A stretch of 64,000 nucleotides of DNA from Cyclobacterium sp. (lineage in GTDB: Bacteria; Bacteroidota; Bacteroidia; Cytophagales; Cyclobacteriaceae): assembly GCF_014762705.1 (NCBI RefSeq), contig NZ_JABURL010000013.1:1-64000 (forward strand), written 5' to 3'. Of the stretch, positions 8,531-17,126 are shown in pieces. A model generated the notes under the pieces. It did no database searches, was not told where the DNA came from, and saw nothing but the letters and a program-made list of their open reading frames with translations. Position 1 is the first letter of the stretch. Each line of letters opens with the position of its first letter. The position numbers and the translations under genes are program-made.

Positions 8531-9539
8531 GATTTCCAATTTTCATTTTTGCCAAAGGGCTGATATCCAATCCACAAAATTGACCTGCCTGGTATTTGTA
8601 ATGTGCAGCCATGGCCACCATGGCTGCATTGTCCGTGCAATATTCCAACCTGGGCAGGTATATGTTCCAACCCTGATTTTTTGCTGCCTCTTTTAACGCA
8701 GTTCTCAAGCCGGAGTTGGCCGAAACCCCTCCGGCAATGGCCACTTCCCTGATCCCGAGTTCCCGGCTAGCCCTGACCAATTTTTGCATCAACATCCTGA
8801 TCAGGGTATATTGTACCGATGCACAGATGTCTTCCAGGTGATGGGCAATAAAGTCAGGATCATCTTTGATATTATCCTTGAGAAAATACAATACGGCGGT
8901 TTTAATTCCGGAAAAGGAAAAAGCCAGCCCCTTCATATCCGAAATCGGGAATGTAAAGGCCTCCGGATTTCCTTTGGCAGCCAATTTGTCCAGATGAGGC
9001 CCACCCGGATAAGGAAGCCCAAGGATCTTGGCTATTTTATCGAATGCCTCTCCCACGGCATCATCCGACGTTTCTCCCAACAATTCCATGTCCAGGTGAC
9101 TTTTCACCAGAACCAATTGTGTATGCCCTCCACTTACCGTAAGGCAGATAAAGGGAAATGCCGGACTTGGCGTATCAATAAAGTGGGCCAGCACATGGGC
9201 TTCCATGTGGTTTACCTCTATCAATGGCAGGTCCAAAGCATAGGCAAAGGCTTTGGCAAAGGAGCCACCCACCAAAAGGGCTCCCATCAAACCTGGTCCA
9301 CGGGTGAAAGCCACCGCAGAAAGGGAGCTTTTGTCCAATCCCGATGATTTCAATGCCTCTGCAACCACCGGGATCAGGTGCTGTTGGTGGGCTCTGGAGG
9401 CCAATTCAGGTACCACCCCGCCATATTTCTCATGTACGGATTGCGTGGCGACAATATTATTAAGTATTTTGCCATCAGAAATCACTGCTGCTGACGTTTC
9501 ATCACAAGAGGATTCTATAGCTAATATATTACAACTCAT
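8517..9539 (-). CDS. tsaD: tRNA threonylcarbamoyladenosine synthase subunit TsaD
   Basis: Kae1/TsaD transfers the threonylcarbamoyl group to A37 of ANN-decoding tRNAs. 340 aa, normal length. Motifs: ILAIESSCDETSAAVI at the N-terminus, VNHMEAHVLAHF with the metal-binding His pair near residues 111-115, ICLTVSGGHTQLVLV, DDAVGEAFDKIAKILGLPYP, and CTDNAAMVAMAAH near the end. First gene of the overlapping tsaD-smpB-NlpC-HNH block, divergent from tamB with only about 10 bp between the likely start codons. Confidence 0.97.
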   Translation of the reverse strand: MSCNILAIESSCDETSAAVISDGKILNNIVATQSVHEKYGGVVPELASRAHQQHLIPVVAEALKSSGLDKSSLSAVAFTRGPGLMGALLVGGSFAKAFAYALDLPLIEVNHMEAHVLAHFIDTPSPAFPFICLTVSGGHTQLVLVKSHLDMELLGETSDDAVGEAFDKIAKILGLPYPGGPHLDKLAAKGNPEAFTFPISDMKGLAFSFSGIKTAVLYFLKDNIKDDPDFIAHHLEDICASVQYTLIRMLMQKLVRASRELGIREVAIAGGVSANSGLRTALKEAAKNQGWNIYLPRLEYCTDNAAMVAMAAHYKYQAGQFCGLDISPLAKMKIGNHGKK

Positions 9540-9549
9540 CTGGTGCCTG

Positions 9550-12500
9550 TTGGAAAATAAACCGAAAGTTAAGGAAATTTTACTGAATGCCCTGAAAAGG
9601 CTGTTTGTGATCCTGCGTTACCTGCTGATGTTTCTGCTGGCCCTAACCCTCTTACTGCAGGTCCCGGGAGTTCAGACTTACCTGGCGGGCTTTATCACCA
9701 ATAGAATTTCAAGCAATACCGGTTATGTAACGGATATAGGTCGCGTTAACCTCAGGTGGTGGGATGCCATCAGCCTCCGGGATGTGACCGTTTACGATCT
9801 TCAGGATAGCCTGATGATAGATCTGGATGAGGTTTATATAGACTTTTCGATACAGGGTTTGCTGGATAAGGATCAACCCGGATTGGATGTGATCAACCTA
9901 AGAAGTGGAAACGTAAGGTTGCTGACCCATACAGATGGGCAGGGATTGAATATCTCTATTTTTTTGGAAAGGCTCAGGGCTAGTTTTTTTCCTAAACCCA
10001 AAGAAAAATCCCTCCGTCCATCAACCTTTAACATTTCAAATATCTCTTTCGAGCAGACTTCCCTGGACATTATTGATTATAACTTACCTGATATCGACCT
10101 GAAATTTGACTATGCAAATTTACAATTCAGGGACATGGTGGCCAATGCTACTGATTTTTACGTCCGAAGGGATACGGTGGCTTTTGACCTGAAATATATG
10201 AGAGGAGTGGAGAGCAATTCGGGGATGGTCTTTCAACAACTTCAGACAGATTTTACTTATTCCAGTACCGGGATGGAATTCAAATACCTGTTCCTCAAGT
10301 CCAATGAAACAGAGATAAAAGATTACCTGAGGTTTGATTATGAAAATGTGGCCGATCTCAGGGATTTTAACCGGAAGGTGGACTTGCTTGCCCAGCTGGA
10401 TGAGGCGATTTTGGATGTACGGGACCTGGGCTATTTTTCGGAGAATATCCCTCCCATAGACGACAGATTATACCTCAGCGGACAGATCATTGGAAAGGTG
10501 AACTCCATTTTTTCCGAAGAGCTGCTACTCAGGTTTGGGGAAAGAAGTGCTTTGTTTGGGAAATTCAATATTGAAGGCCTGCCTCAGGTGGCAGAAACAT
10601 ATTTCAACCTATCGCTGATGAACTCCACCCTTCAGCCTGAGGACCTTTATCCCTATATTTCCGCAGAAGCGAGGAAGGAATTAGACAAATTCGGGATCAT
10701 CCGCTTTGACTCGGATTTTGATGGTTATCTGACTGATTTTAGGGCAAAGGGGGAGTTCAGAACGGCCATTGGGTCCCTAAATGGAAACCTGAATTACCTC
10801 AAAAAAGATGACATACCTACCTATGAGGGACAAATTGAGGCCAAAAACTTTGACCTGGGAGTTTTGACTGAGGAATCTGAAAACTTCCAAAAAGCAAGTT
10901 TTAAGGGAGATATCAAAGGTACGGGGCTTACGGTGGATGAGGCACTTATTGCTCTGGATGCCCATATCAGCAAAATAGGTATCAACCAGTACGAATACAC
11001 AAATATAGACACCAAAGCCACCTATGGCAAAGATTTGTTTCAGGGGCAGCTTACCATAAAAGACCCCAACCTGGTGATGGAAGTGGATGGTACCCTGGAC
11101 TTGAGAAACAACAAGGATTCCGCCAACCTTGTCATGAAGCTGGATACGGCTTTTCTGAACAATATCAATCTTACGGAAAAAGACATTTTCCTCAGTGGAA
11201 ATTTCGAATTGGACACCAAGGGCATACATTGGGACAATATAGAGGGCGTTTCCCGCTTCCGGGACATCCTGATCAGCTATGATGGACGGGACCTTTTTCT
11301 GGACTACTTTCTCTTCCAATCATTATTTACGGAGGATTCCAGGGTGATTTCCCTCAATTCCGACTTGCTGGTGGCCGGGATCAGTGGTAATTTTAAGGTT
11401 CAGCAACTGGGGCAGGATTTGGAACAGCTTTGGGAGGAGTATTATGCCATTCTTACCAATGACTACAGCGGACCAATAGCCAATTCCCCCGGGGATGGTG
11501 AACCTTACGAGATTGACATCAGCCTGGACCTCAGGGATCCCAACCCCATACTGAACCTTATTGACCCCCGGTTATTTATTTCAAGCAATACCTCCGTAGA
11601 AGGCGCCTTTTACCAAACGGATCAAAATACCGTATTTAACTTCTTTACAGGTATTGATACTATTTTTTACAATGGCAATTATTTCATCGACAATAACATT
11701 GACCTCAATACCGCCAAATACAAAAACAGCGCTGAAGTACTGGCCTCTTTTTATGTGCTGTCCAGGGAGATTCAACTGGCCTCCGGGTTAAATTTCGACA
11801 ATTTATCCATGGAAACCATTTGGGATCAGTCCCGCCTGAACGTCTCTTTCTATCTGGATCAATTGCTTACAGAAAGCTACCTGGATATCGGCGCGGGCAT
11901 CAATCTCTCCCGAGCCAATACCACCATTGAATTTTCCCCTTCGGAAATCAAATTGCTGGAGGATTACTGGCAATTTGAGGCAGGTAACAGCATCAGTCTA
12001 GCTGCCGGTGAAACGGTGTTTGACAATTTGAAAATTTTTCATGAAAACCAGTATATTTCTGCAGATGGGAAAATCAATCTGGATCCCGGGGATCAGATGG
12101 AAATCAATATCCATGAATTGAACCTGGATTTTTTGAACTCTTTTGGCAACAGGGAATTTGAAGGAATAGCCAATGGAAGGATTGGGCTGACTGAAGGCTG
12201 GAACAAAGAGGGCATGGATGGCAAGCTGAATGTGGATGGCATCCGCATCAACAATTTTCTGGTCGGAGATATTACCGCCAGTGCTTTTTTTGCAGACCAG
12301 GCCATCAATCTCTCCCTGGAAAATTTCCGGGAAGGGAAAAAAGTAATCGAAATCAGTGGAAATCTGGCCTCCGAAAATAAAGACATGGCCCTCAATGCCA
12401 ACTTTGAAAATGCCAACCTGTCTGTGTTGGAACCCTTTATTTCCAACTACCTTAGCAATATTGATGGTAACCTAAACGGCAATCTGGGCATTAGGGGAAG

Positions 12501-14157
12501 CATCACCCGTCCCATTGTGGAGGGTTTGGGAAAACTGGAAAATGCCACCTTCCGCTTTAACTACCTGAACACCACCTATAAGGTAGATGGAAATGTAATC
12601 TTCGAGCCCGATAACATCAGTTTCCGGGGGCTTGAACTCAAGGACATCAATAACAATACCGCAAGGTTGAGGGGGGGAATCACCCATGACAATTTCGACA
12701 ACCTGGTTTTAGACCTTTCGGCCAATATCAATAATTTTCAGGTGATGAACACCAGCGCAGCCGATAACGATTTGTTTTTCGGCACAGCCTATGCCACCGG
12801 GGATATCAATGTTTTTGGTGCAGCCAACAACCTGGACCTTACAGCAAATGCCACTTCCCAGCCCAATACCAGGGTTTACATCCCCATAGGAGATAGCAAC
12901 GGTCAGGCCCAGGAAGATTTTATCAACATTATCAATGTCAGAGACACGGTCCAAACCATAGATTTTGAAGAAGAAGTGGAGAAGCTGTCTATCAATAACC
13001 TGAGGATGAACCTGAACCTGGACATAACACCTGATGCCTATGTGGAGATACAAATTGATCCAAAAACTGGAGAAAACATTCAGGGTAGGGGAAGGGGGGT
13101 GTTGAACCTTAATATTGACACGCAGGGCAATTTCAACATGGTTGGCAATTTTGAAATAGTGGATGCCCTGTACAATTTTTCGCTGTACAATGTAATTAAT
13201 AAAAAATTCCTGATTGAACCCGGAGGAACCATCAATTGGTATGGCGACCCCTATGAAGGGGTAATGGACATTTCGGCCGTATACCAGGAAAATGTTTCCC
13301 TGGCCTCCCTGCAAGCCAATTCTACCAATGGACAGTTTGAAAACAACCAATTGAAGCGCCGCTTTCCAGTAGAAGTAATCATGGACCTGGATGGGCCTCT
13401 GTTGTCTCCCGATATTTCTTTTGATTTTGATTTTTCAGAATTTCCCGAAGACAGTGAAATTCAAACCACCATTTCAGCTTTCAGCAACAGGATAGCCAAC
13501 GATGAACAGGAAAAAAACAGGCAGGTATTTTCCCTGATCATGCTGCGGAGGTTTTCGCCCGAAGGGCAGTTTAGCGGGGCCGGTATTGGCTTTTCCAATC
13601 TCAGCCAGTTGATTTCCTCCCAACTCAACAACCTGATCGCACAGGTAGATGAAAACCTGGAAATAGATTTCGATTTGCTGGGACTGGACGAAACTGCCCT
13701 GGAAACCTTTCAGCTCAGCATTGCTTACACTTTTTTTGATGGCAGACTTAGGGTAACCAGAGATGGAGGTTTTACGGACTTGCAGGGAAATGCAGACTTC
13801 AATACCATTGCCGGAGACTGGCAAGCCGAATACCTGCTTACCGAGGACGGCAGGTACCGGGTCCGGGTGTATAACCGCAACAATTTCAATACCCTGACTG
13901 CCTTGAATATCAACAACCGGGCACCCAATACCTATGGCGTTTCAGTATCCCAAAACCTGCTTTTCAGCTCTTTGAAAGAACTTTTTCAAAATTTCAGCCG
14001 GAAACGATCACTGCCAATGAATGATTCGGACGAATATCTACGCAGAGATTTTAACATCAACCTGGACGAAGTAGCCCCGGAGCTATTTAAGCCTGACCCT
14101 ATCGAAGAACCATCTGGAATCCGGATACTGGAGCAGGAAAAACCAGTCCAAAAATAA
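9550..14157 (+). CDS. tamB: TamB-like translocation/assembly module protein
   Basis: Very large (about 1535 aa) inner-membrane-anchored envelope protein of the AsmA/TamB superfamily, thought to bridge the periplasm in outer-membrane protein or lipid transport. The N-terminal hydrophobic anchor is LLMFLLALTLLLQVPGVQTY. Long beta-rich repeats follow, and the conserved TamB domain occupies about the last 400 residues (YNFSLYNVINKKFLIEPGG, INWYGDPYEGVMDISAVY). The ORF extends 5' antisense through tsaD to 9253, which is not credible. The first reasonable starts are TTG 9550 and ATG 9628; TTG keeps the basic region before the anchor. It shares a compact intergenic region with tsaD. Confidence 0.88.
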   Translation: MENKPKVKEILLNALKRLFVILRYLLMFLLALTLLLQVPGVQTYLAGFITNRISSNTGYVTDIGRVNLRWWDAISLRDVTVYDLQDSLMIDLDEVYIDFSIQGLLDKDQPGLDVINLRSGNVRLLTHTDGQGLNISIFLERLRASFFPKPKEKSLRPSTFNISNISFEQTSLDIIDYNLPDIDLKFDYANLQFRDMVANATDFYVRRDTVAFDLKYMRGVESNSGMVFQQLQTDFTYSSTGMEFKYLFLKSNETEIKDYLRFDYENVADLRDFNRKVDLLAQLDEAILDVRDLGYFSENIPPIDDRLYLSGQIIGKVNSIFSEELLLRFGERSALFGKFNIEGLPQVAETYFNLSLMNSTLQPEDLYPYISAEARKELDKFGIIRFDSDFDGYLTDFRAKGEFRTAIGSLNGNLNYLKKDDIPTYEGQIEAKNFDLGVLTEESENFQKASFKGDIKGTGLTVDEALIALDAHISKIGINQYEYTNIDTKATYGKDLFQGQLTIKDPNLVMEVDGTLDLRNNKDSANLVMKLDTAFLNNINLTEKDIFLSGNFELDTKGIHWDNIEGVSRFRDILISYDGRDLFLDYFLFQSLFTEDSRVISLNSDLLVAGISGNFKVQQLGQDLEQLWEEYYAILTNDYSGPIANSPGDGEPYEIDISLDLRDPNPILNLIDPRLFISSNTSVEGAFYQTDQNTVFNFFTGIDTIFYNGNYFIDNNIDLNTAKYKNSAEVLASFYVLSREIQLASGLNFDNLSMETIWDQSRLNVSFYLDQLLTESYLDIGAGINLSRANTTIEFSPSEIKLLEDYWQFEAGNSISLAAGETVFDNLKIFHENQYISADGKINLDPGDQMEINIHELNLDFLNSFGNREFEGIANGRIGLTEGWNKEGMDGKLNVDGIRINNFLVGDITASAFFADQAINLSLENFREGKKVIEISGNLASENKDMALNANFENANLSVLEPFISNYLSNIDGNLNGNLGIRGSITRPIVEGLGKLENATFRFNYLNTTYKVDGNVIFEPDNISFRGLELKDINNNTARLRGGITHDNFDNLVLDLSANINNFQVMNTSAADNDLFFGTAYATGDINVFGAANNLDLTANATSQPNTRVYIPIGDSNGQAQEDFINIINVRDTVQTIDFEEEVEKLSINNLRMNLNLDITPDAYVEIQIDPKTGENIQGRGRGVLNLNIDTQGNFNMVGNFEIVDALYNFSLYNVINKKFLIEPGGTINWYGDPYEGVMDISAVYQENVSLASLQANSTNGQFENNQLKRRFPVEVIMDLDGPLLSPDISFDFDFSEFPEDSEIQTTISAFSNRIANDEQEKNRQVFSLIMLRRFSPEGQFSGAGIGFSNLSQLISSQLNNLIAQVDENLEIDFDLLGLDETALETFQLSIAYTFFDGRLRVTRDGGFTDLQGNADFNTIAGDWQAEYLLTEDGRYRVRVYNRNNFNTLTALNINNRAPNTYGVSVSQNLLFSSLKELFQNFSRKRSLPMNDSDEYLRRDFNINLDEVAPELFKPDPIEEPSGIRILEQEKPVQK

Positions 14158-14188
14158 ACAATAACCAGCCCAAGCCACTTAATACCCT

Positions 14189-15490
14189 ATGGAAAAAATA
14201 ACCCTTTTTTGGTTTAGAAGAGACCTCAGACTGGAGGACAACATGGGCCTGTACTATGCCTATGAAAACGAGGAAAATGTTTTGCCCCTTTTTATTTTTG
14301 ACAGTGAAATCCTGGATAAACTCGAAGAAAAGGCTGATGCCCGGGTGCAGTTTATTCACGATCAGGTCCAAAAACTGCATGAAGCACTCAAAAGCTACAG
14401 CAGTTCGCTGCTGGTCAGGAAGGGCAGTCCCCTGGAGGTTTTCCAATCCCTTGTCGGGGAATACGAGATCAAAAACGTGTATACCAACAGGGACTATGAG
14501 CCTTACGCCCGGAAAAGGGACCGGGAGGTGGAATCATTTCTGAAGGGGAAAAACATCCCTTTTTACGATTTCAAAGATCAGGTCATCTATGAAAAGGAGG
14601 AAATTACCACAGAAAAGGGAGACTTTTATAAGGTGTTCACGCCTTACAGCAGGGTTTGGCTGAAAAAATTCAAGGCCGCAAAAATAGAAACCGTAAACCT
14701 GGATGGGCGGAAGAACAGCTTTTACCAGACAAAACCGCTGCCTCTTCCTGCTCTCGAAGATATTGGTTTTGAAAAAAGCGATATTAAAATTCCGCCCCTG
14801 GACATCAACAAACCCCTGATTAAAAAATACGATAAAACCAGAAATTTCCCCTCTCTGGATGGAACCAGCCGCCTGGGTATCCATTTGCGCTTTGGCACCA
14901 TCAGTATCCGAAAGCTGGTTCTGGAAGCCGCAAGCCTAAATGAAGTATATTTGAATGAACTGATCTGGCGGGAATTCTACATGATGATCCTGTACCATAA
15001 TCCGCAGGTGGTGGACAAGGCATTCAAATCCCAATATGACCAGATACCCTGGCGGAATAATGAAAAGGAATTTGACCTATGGTGCCGGGGCATAACCGGT
15101 TATCCCATGGTGGATGCAGGGATGAGGGAACTCAACCATTCAGGCTATATGCACAACAGGGTAAGGATGGTTACCGCCAGTTTTTTGACCAAGCATCTTT
15201 TGATAGACTGGCGCTGGGGAGAAGCTTACTTTGCCAAAAAGCTACTGGATTTTGAATTGTCTTCCAACAATGGCGGCTGGCAATGGGCGGCCGGTACCGG
15301 TACGGATGCTCAGCCCTATTTCCGTATTTTCAATCCCGAATCCCAGTTGGAAAAATTTGACAAAGAACTAAATTATGTCAAAAAATGGGTGCCTGAATAT
15401 GGCACTGATGATTATCCAAAACCCATGGTAGACCATAAAATGGCCAGAGAAAGGGCCTTATCGGTGTATAAGGAGGCCTTGGGAAAATAG
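14189..15490 (+). CDS. phrB: Deoxyribodipyrimidine photolyase (cryptochrome/photolyase family)
   Basis: Light-driven repair of cyclobutane pyrimidine dimers using FAD. 433 aa. The N-terminal antenna domain begins LFWFRRDLRLEDNMGLYYA. The C-terminal FAD-binding domain contains TSRLGIHLRFGTISIRKLV, LIWREFYMMILYHNP, TGYPMVDAGMRELNHSGYMH, NRVRMVTASFLTKHLLIDWR and NNGGWQWAAGTGTDAQPYFR, all photolyase hallmarks. It starts 31 bp after tamB, so it may be co-transcribed. It converges with the ydcF-like gene with a 2-bp gap. CPD class I is likely; other subfamilies cannot be fully excluded. Confidence 0.93.
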   Translation: MEKITLFWFRRDLRLEDNMGLYYAYENEENVLPLFIFDSEILDKLEEKADARVQFIHDQVQKLHEALKSYSSSLLVRKGSPLEVFQSLVGEYEIKNVYTNRDYEPYARKRDREVESFLKGKNIPFYDFKDQVIYEKEEITTEKGDFYKVFTPYSRVWLKKFKAAKIETVNLDGRKNSFYQTKPLPLPALEDIGFEKSDIKIPPLDINKPLIKKYDKTRNFPSLDGTSRLGIHLRFGTISIRKLVLEAASLNEVYLNELIWREFYMMILYHNPQVVDKAFKSQYDQIPWRNNEKEFDLWCRGITGYPMVDAGMRELNHSGYMHNRVRMVTASFLTKHLLIDWRWGEAYFAKKLLDFELSSNNGGWQWAAGTGTDAQPYFRIFNPESQLEKFDKELNYVKKWVPEYGTDDYPKPMVDHKMARERALSVYKEALGK

Positions 15491-15492
15491 CT

Positions 15493-16161
15493 TTATCCAA
15501 TCAGGTGCTGGTCAAAGCCCAAGGCAACCAACTGCTCAAAAGCAGCCCATACCTCATCCGGAATATCCTGATGGATCTGAAAGCCTTTTTTGGGGTATTC
15601 TTTTATCCTTTGCAAATCACCCACCATGGACTGGATCACAATGGGCATGGATATCTCCTCGTTGGGGTAGGCTTCAAATGAAATCCGGGGGCTGGTGACC
15701 CAAAGGGTTTTTTCCGGCCAATGCTTTTTGAAAGTCGCATAGGATCGCCTTTCCATATAGGGTTTTTGCACGACAATAAACTGCCGGAAATCCAATCCTT
15801 TTTTTTCAAGGAGATGCTGGGTAAACCGGATGTTCTCACCCGTGTTGGTGGATTGGTTTTCTACCAATACCGCCTTTTCGGACACGCCCATCTCCAGGGC
15901 TATTCTGGCAAACTTATCGGCTTCAGGTTCATCCCAAATGCCTTGGGTAAAGTTGCCCAAACCTCCGGATAAAATAAGGTACTTTGCCATGCCTTCCAAC
16001 CACAATGCTGCCCCCCTTTCGGCCACTCTGGTATCATGACTGCCCAAAACAAAAATGGCATCCGAGGGCTGAAGGGTATGGTTGAGTTGGTGGTAATCCC
16101 ATAAAATTTTGGCCAAATCAAGGATATTTGAGTTGATTTTCGGCTGATTTTCCTGAAGCAT
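15493..16161 (-). CDS. YdcF-family (DUF218) protein
   Basis: About 222 aa from ATG 16161; an upstream in-frame ATG at 16188 would add 9 residues. The Rossmann-like DUF218 core shows DAIFVLGSHDTRVAERGAAL, YLILSGGLGNFTQGI, EADKFARIALEMGV, NQSTNTGENIRFT and FIVVQKPYMERRSYATFKKH, matching YdcF-type proteins. E. coli YdcF is reported to bind S-adenosylmethionine; the activity here is unknown. No signal peptide, so cytoplasmic. Confidence 0.85.
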   Translation of the reverse strand: MLQENQPKINSNILDLAKILWDYHQLNHTLQPSDAIFVLGSHDTRVAERGAALWLEGMAKYLILSGGLGNFTQGIWDEPEADKFARIALEMGVSEKAVLVENQSTNTGENIRFTQHLLEKKGLDFRQFIVVQKPYMERRSYATFKKHWPEKTLWVTSPRISFEAYPNEEISMPIVIQSMVGDLQRIKEYPKKGFQIHQDIPDEVWAAFEQLVALGFDQHLIG

Positions 16162-16370
16162 TTTTAAAAGTTTACATTTCAGCGACAAATATAATTGTTA
16201 CAGGCCGGAAACCATAAAATCCTGTTTTGAGCTTTGACACAACTTTTCAAAGCATCGGTCCATCAAGTTTGATAGGGTTCCTGATTTTTATTTTCACCGA
16301 TTCCTATTACATTAAGGAAGCAGATCCGGTTTATTAGAGAATCATTTATTACTTTCCCCCAAGGATCGAT

Positions 16371-17099
16371 ATGACTCAAAACAAGCACGAAATTCTATTC
16401 CGGCTGTTTGATACCTTCATTCCTGTGATCAGCATTGGAGAAAAATTAATGGTTTTTTCCAGGAATGATTATCAGGATGAAATGAAAAAAAGGAATTTTC
16501 AAACTGCGGCCATTGGTACACCTTTTGGATTGCTCAAATATGACAAAGGATCCGATGAACCTTCGCCTATGGATGAGGCTGATATCATGCCTGCAGAAAC
16601 CCCATTACTAAAAGCTTTTGACAAATTGGCTTTTCAAAGAAGGTTTTTTCTGAGAGAGGGCAAGCAGATCAGCCATATTGTTACCCAAAGTGACCTGGAT
16701 AAAATCCCAATGCGGTTGGCCATGATTGGTTTTATCAGTGTTTGGGAGACCTACCTCAGGGATTTGGTAAAGCTGGAAGTGCCAGATTGGGAACAAAGCC
16801 TGTCTCATAAGCGGATTCAGGCTGCGAGAGAACTTTTTGAACTTAAAACTTCCCGTAATGAAGAAATAGACCTGATCCAATGCCTTCAATTGGCAGATCT
16901 GGGCAGCATCTTCTCCAAGAAGCAGCGCTACAAAAGGTTTCTTCCAGCGGCAAACAGGCAACAATATGACGACACCATTAGGAATATCGGGAAGCTAAGG
17001 GATGCGCTTGCCCATTCTCAGGCCATACTTCCCTTTTCCTGGAGGGATATCCACCATCAGCTGTCCTTTATCAGGGAGTCAATCAAGCAGAACCACTGA
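16371..17099 (+). CDS. CBS-domain protein with HEPN-like C-terminal helical domain
   Basis: A 242-aa protein. Residues about 12-100 look like a CBS pair (ISIGEKLMVFSRNDYQDEMK, then RRFFLREGKQISHIVTQSDL), a module that usually senses adenine nucleotides. After DLDKIPMRLAMIGFISVWE comes an all-helical domain with SRNEEIDLIQCLQLADLGSI and, near residues 213-218, RDALAH, which fits the R-x4-H motif of HEPN domains. The gene stands alone between ydcF and the convergent GH9 gene. RNase activity is only an inference from the motif; the protein could equally be a nucleotide sensor without catalysis. Confidence 0.65.
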   Translation: MTQNKHEILFRLFDTFIPVISIGEKLMVFSRNDYQDEMKKRNFQTAAIGTPFGLLKYDKGSDEPSPMDEADIMPAETPLLKAFDKLAFQRRFFLREGKQISHIVTQSDLDKIPMRLAMIGFISVWETYLRDLVKLEVPDWEQSLSHKRIQAARELFELKTSRNEEIDLIQCLQLADLGSIFSKKQRYKRFLPAANRQQYDDTIRNIGKLRDALAHSQAILPFSWRDIHHQLSFIRESIKQNH

Positions 17100-17126
17100 A
17101 AAAGCGGTAAGGCGTTAAAAGCCCTT

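Noticed and set aside
9253-9549. 5' extension of the tamB frame through tsaD
   Set aside because: The extra 99 codons are antisense to tsaD and show no signal peptide or similarity.
10777-13824. Minus-strand ORFs inside tamB
   Set aside because: Shadow frames of a strong coding sequence; no start context or recognisable domains.
16371-17099. CBS-HEPN-like gene as part of a defence island or toxin-antitoxin pair
   Set aside because: No partner antitoxin, nuclease or mobile gene adjoins it; neighbours are housekeeping genes, so only the single-gene observation is kept.
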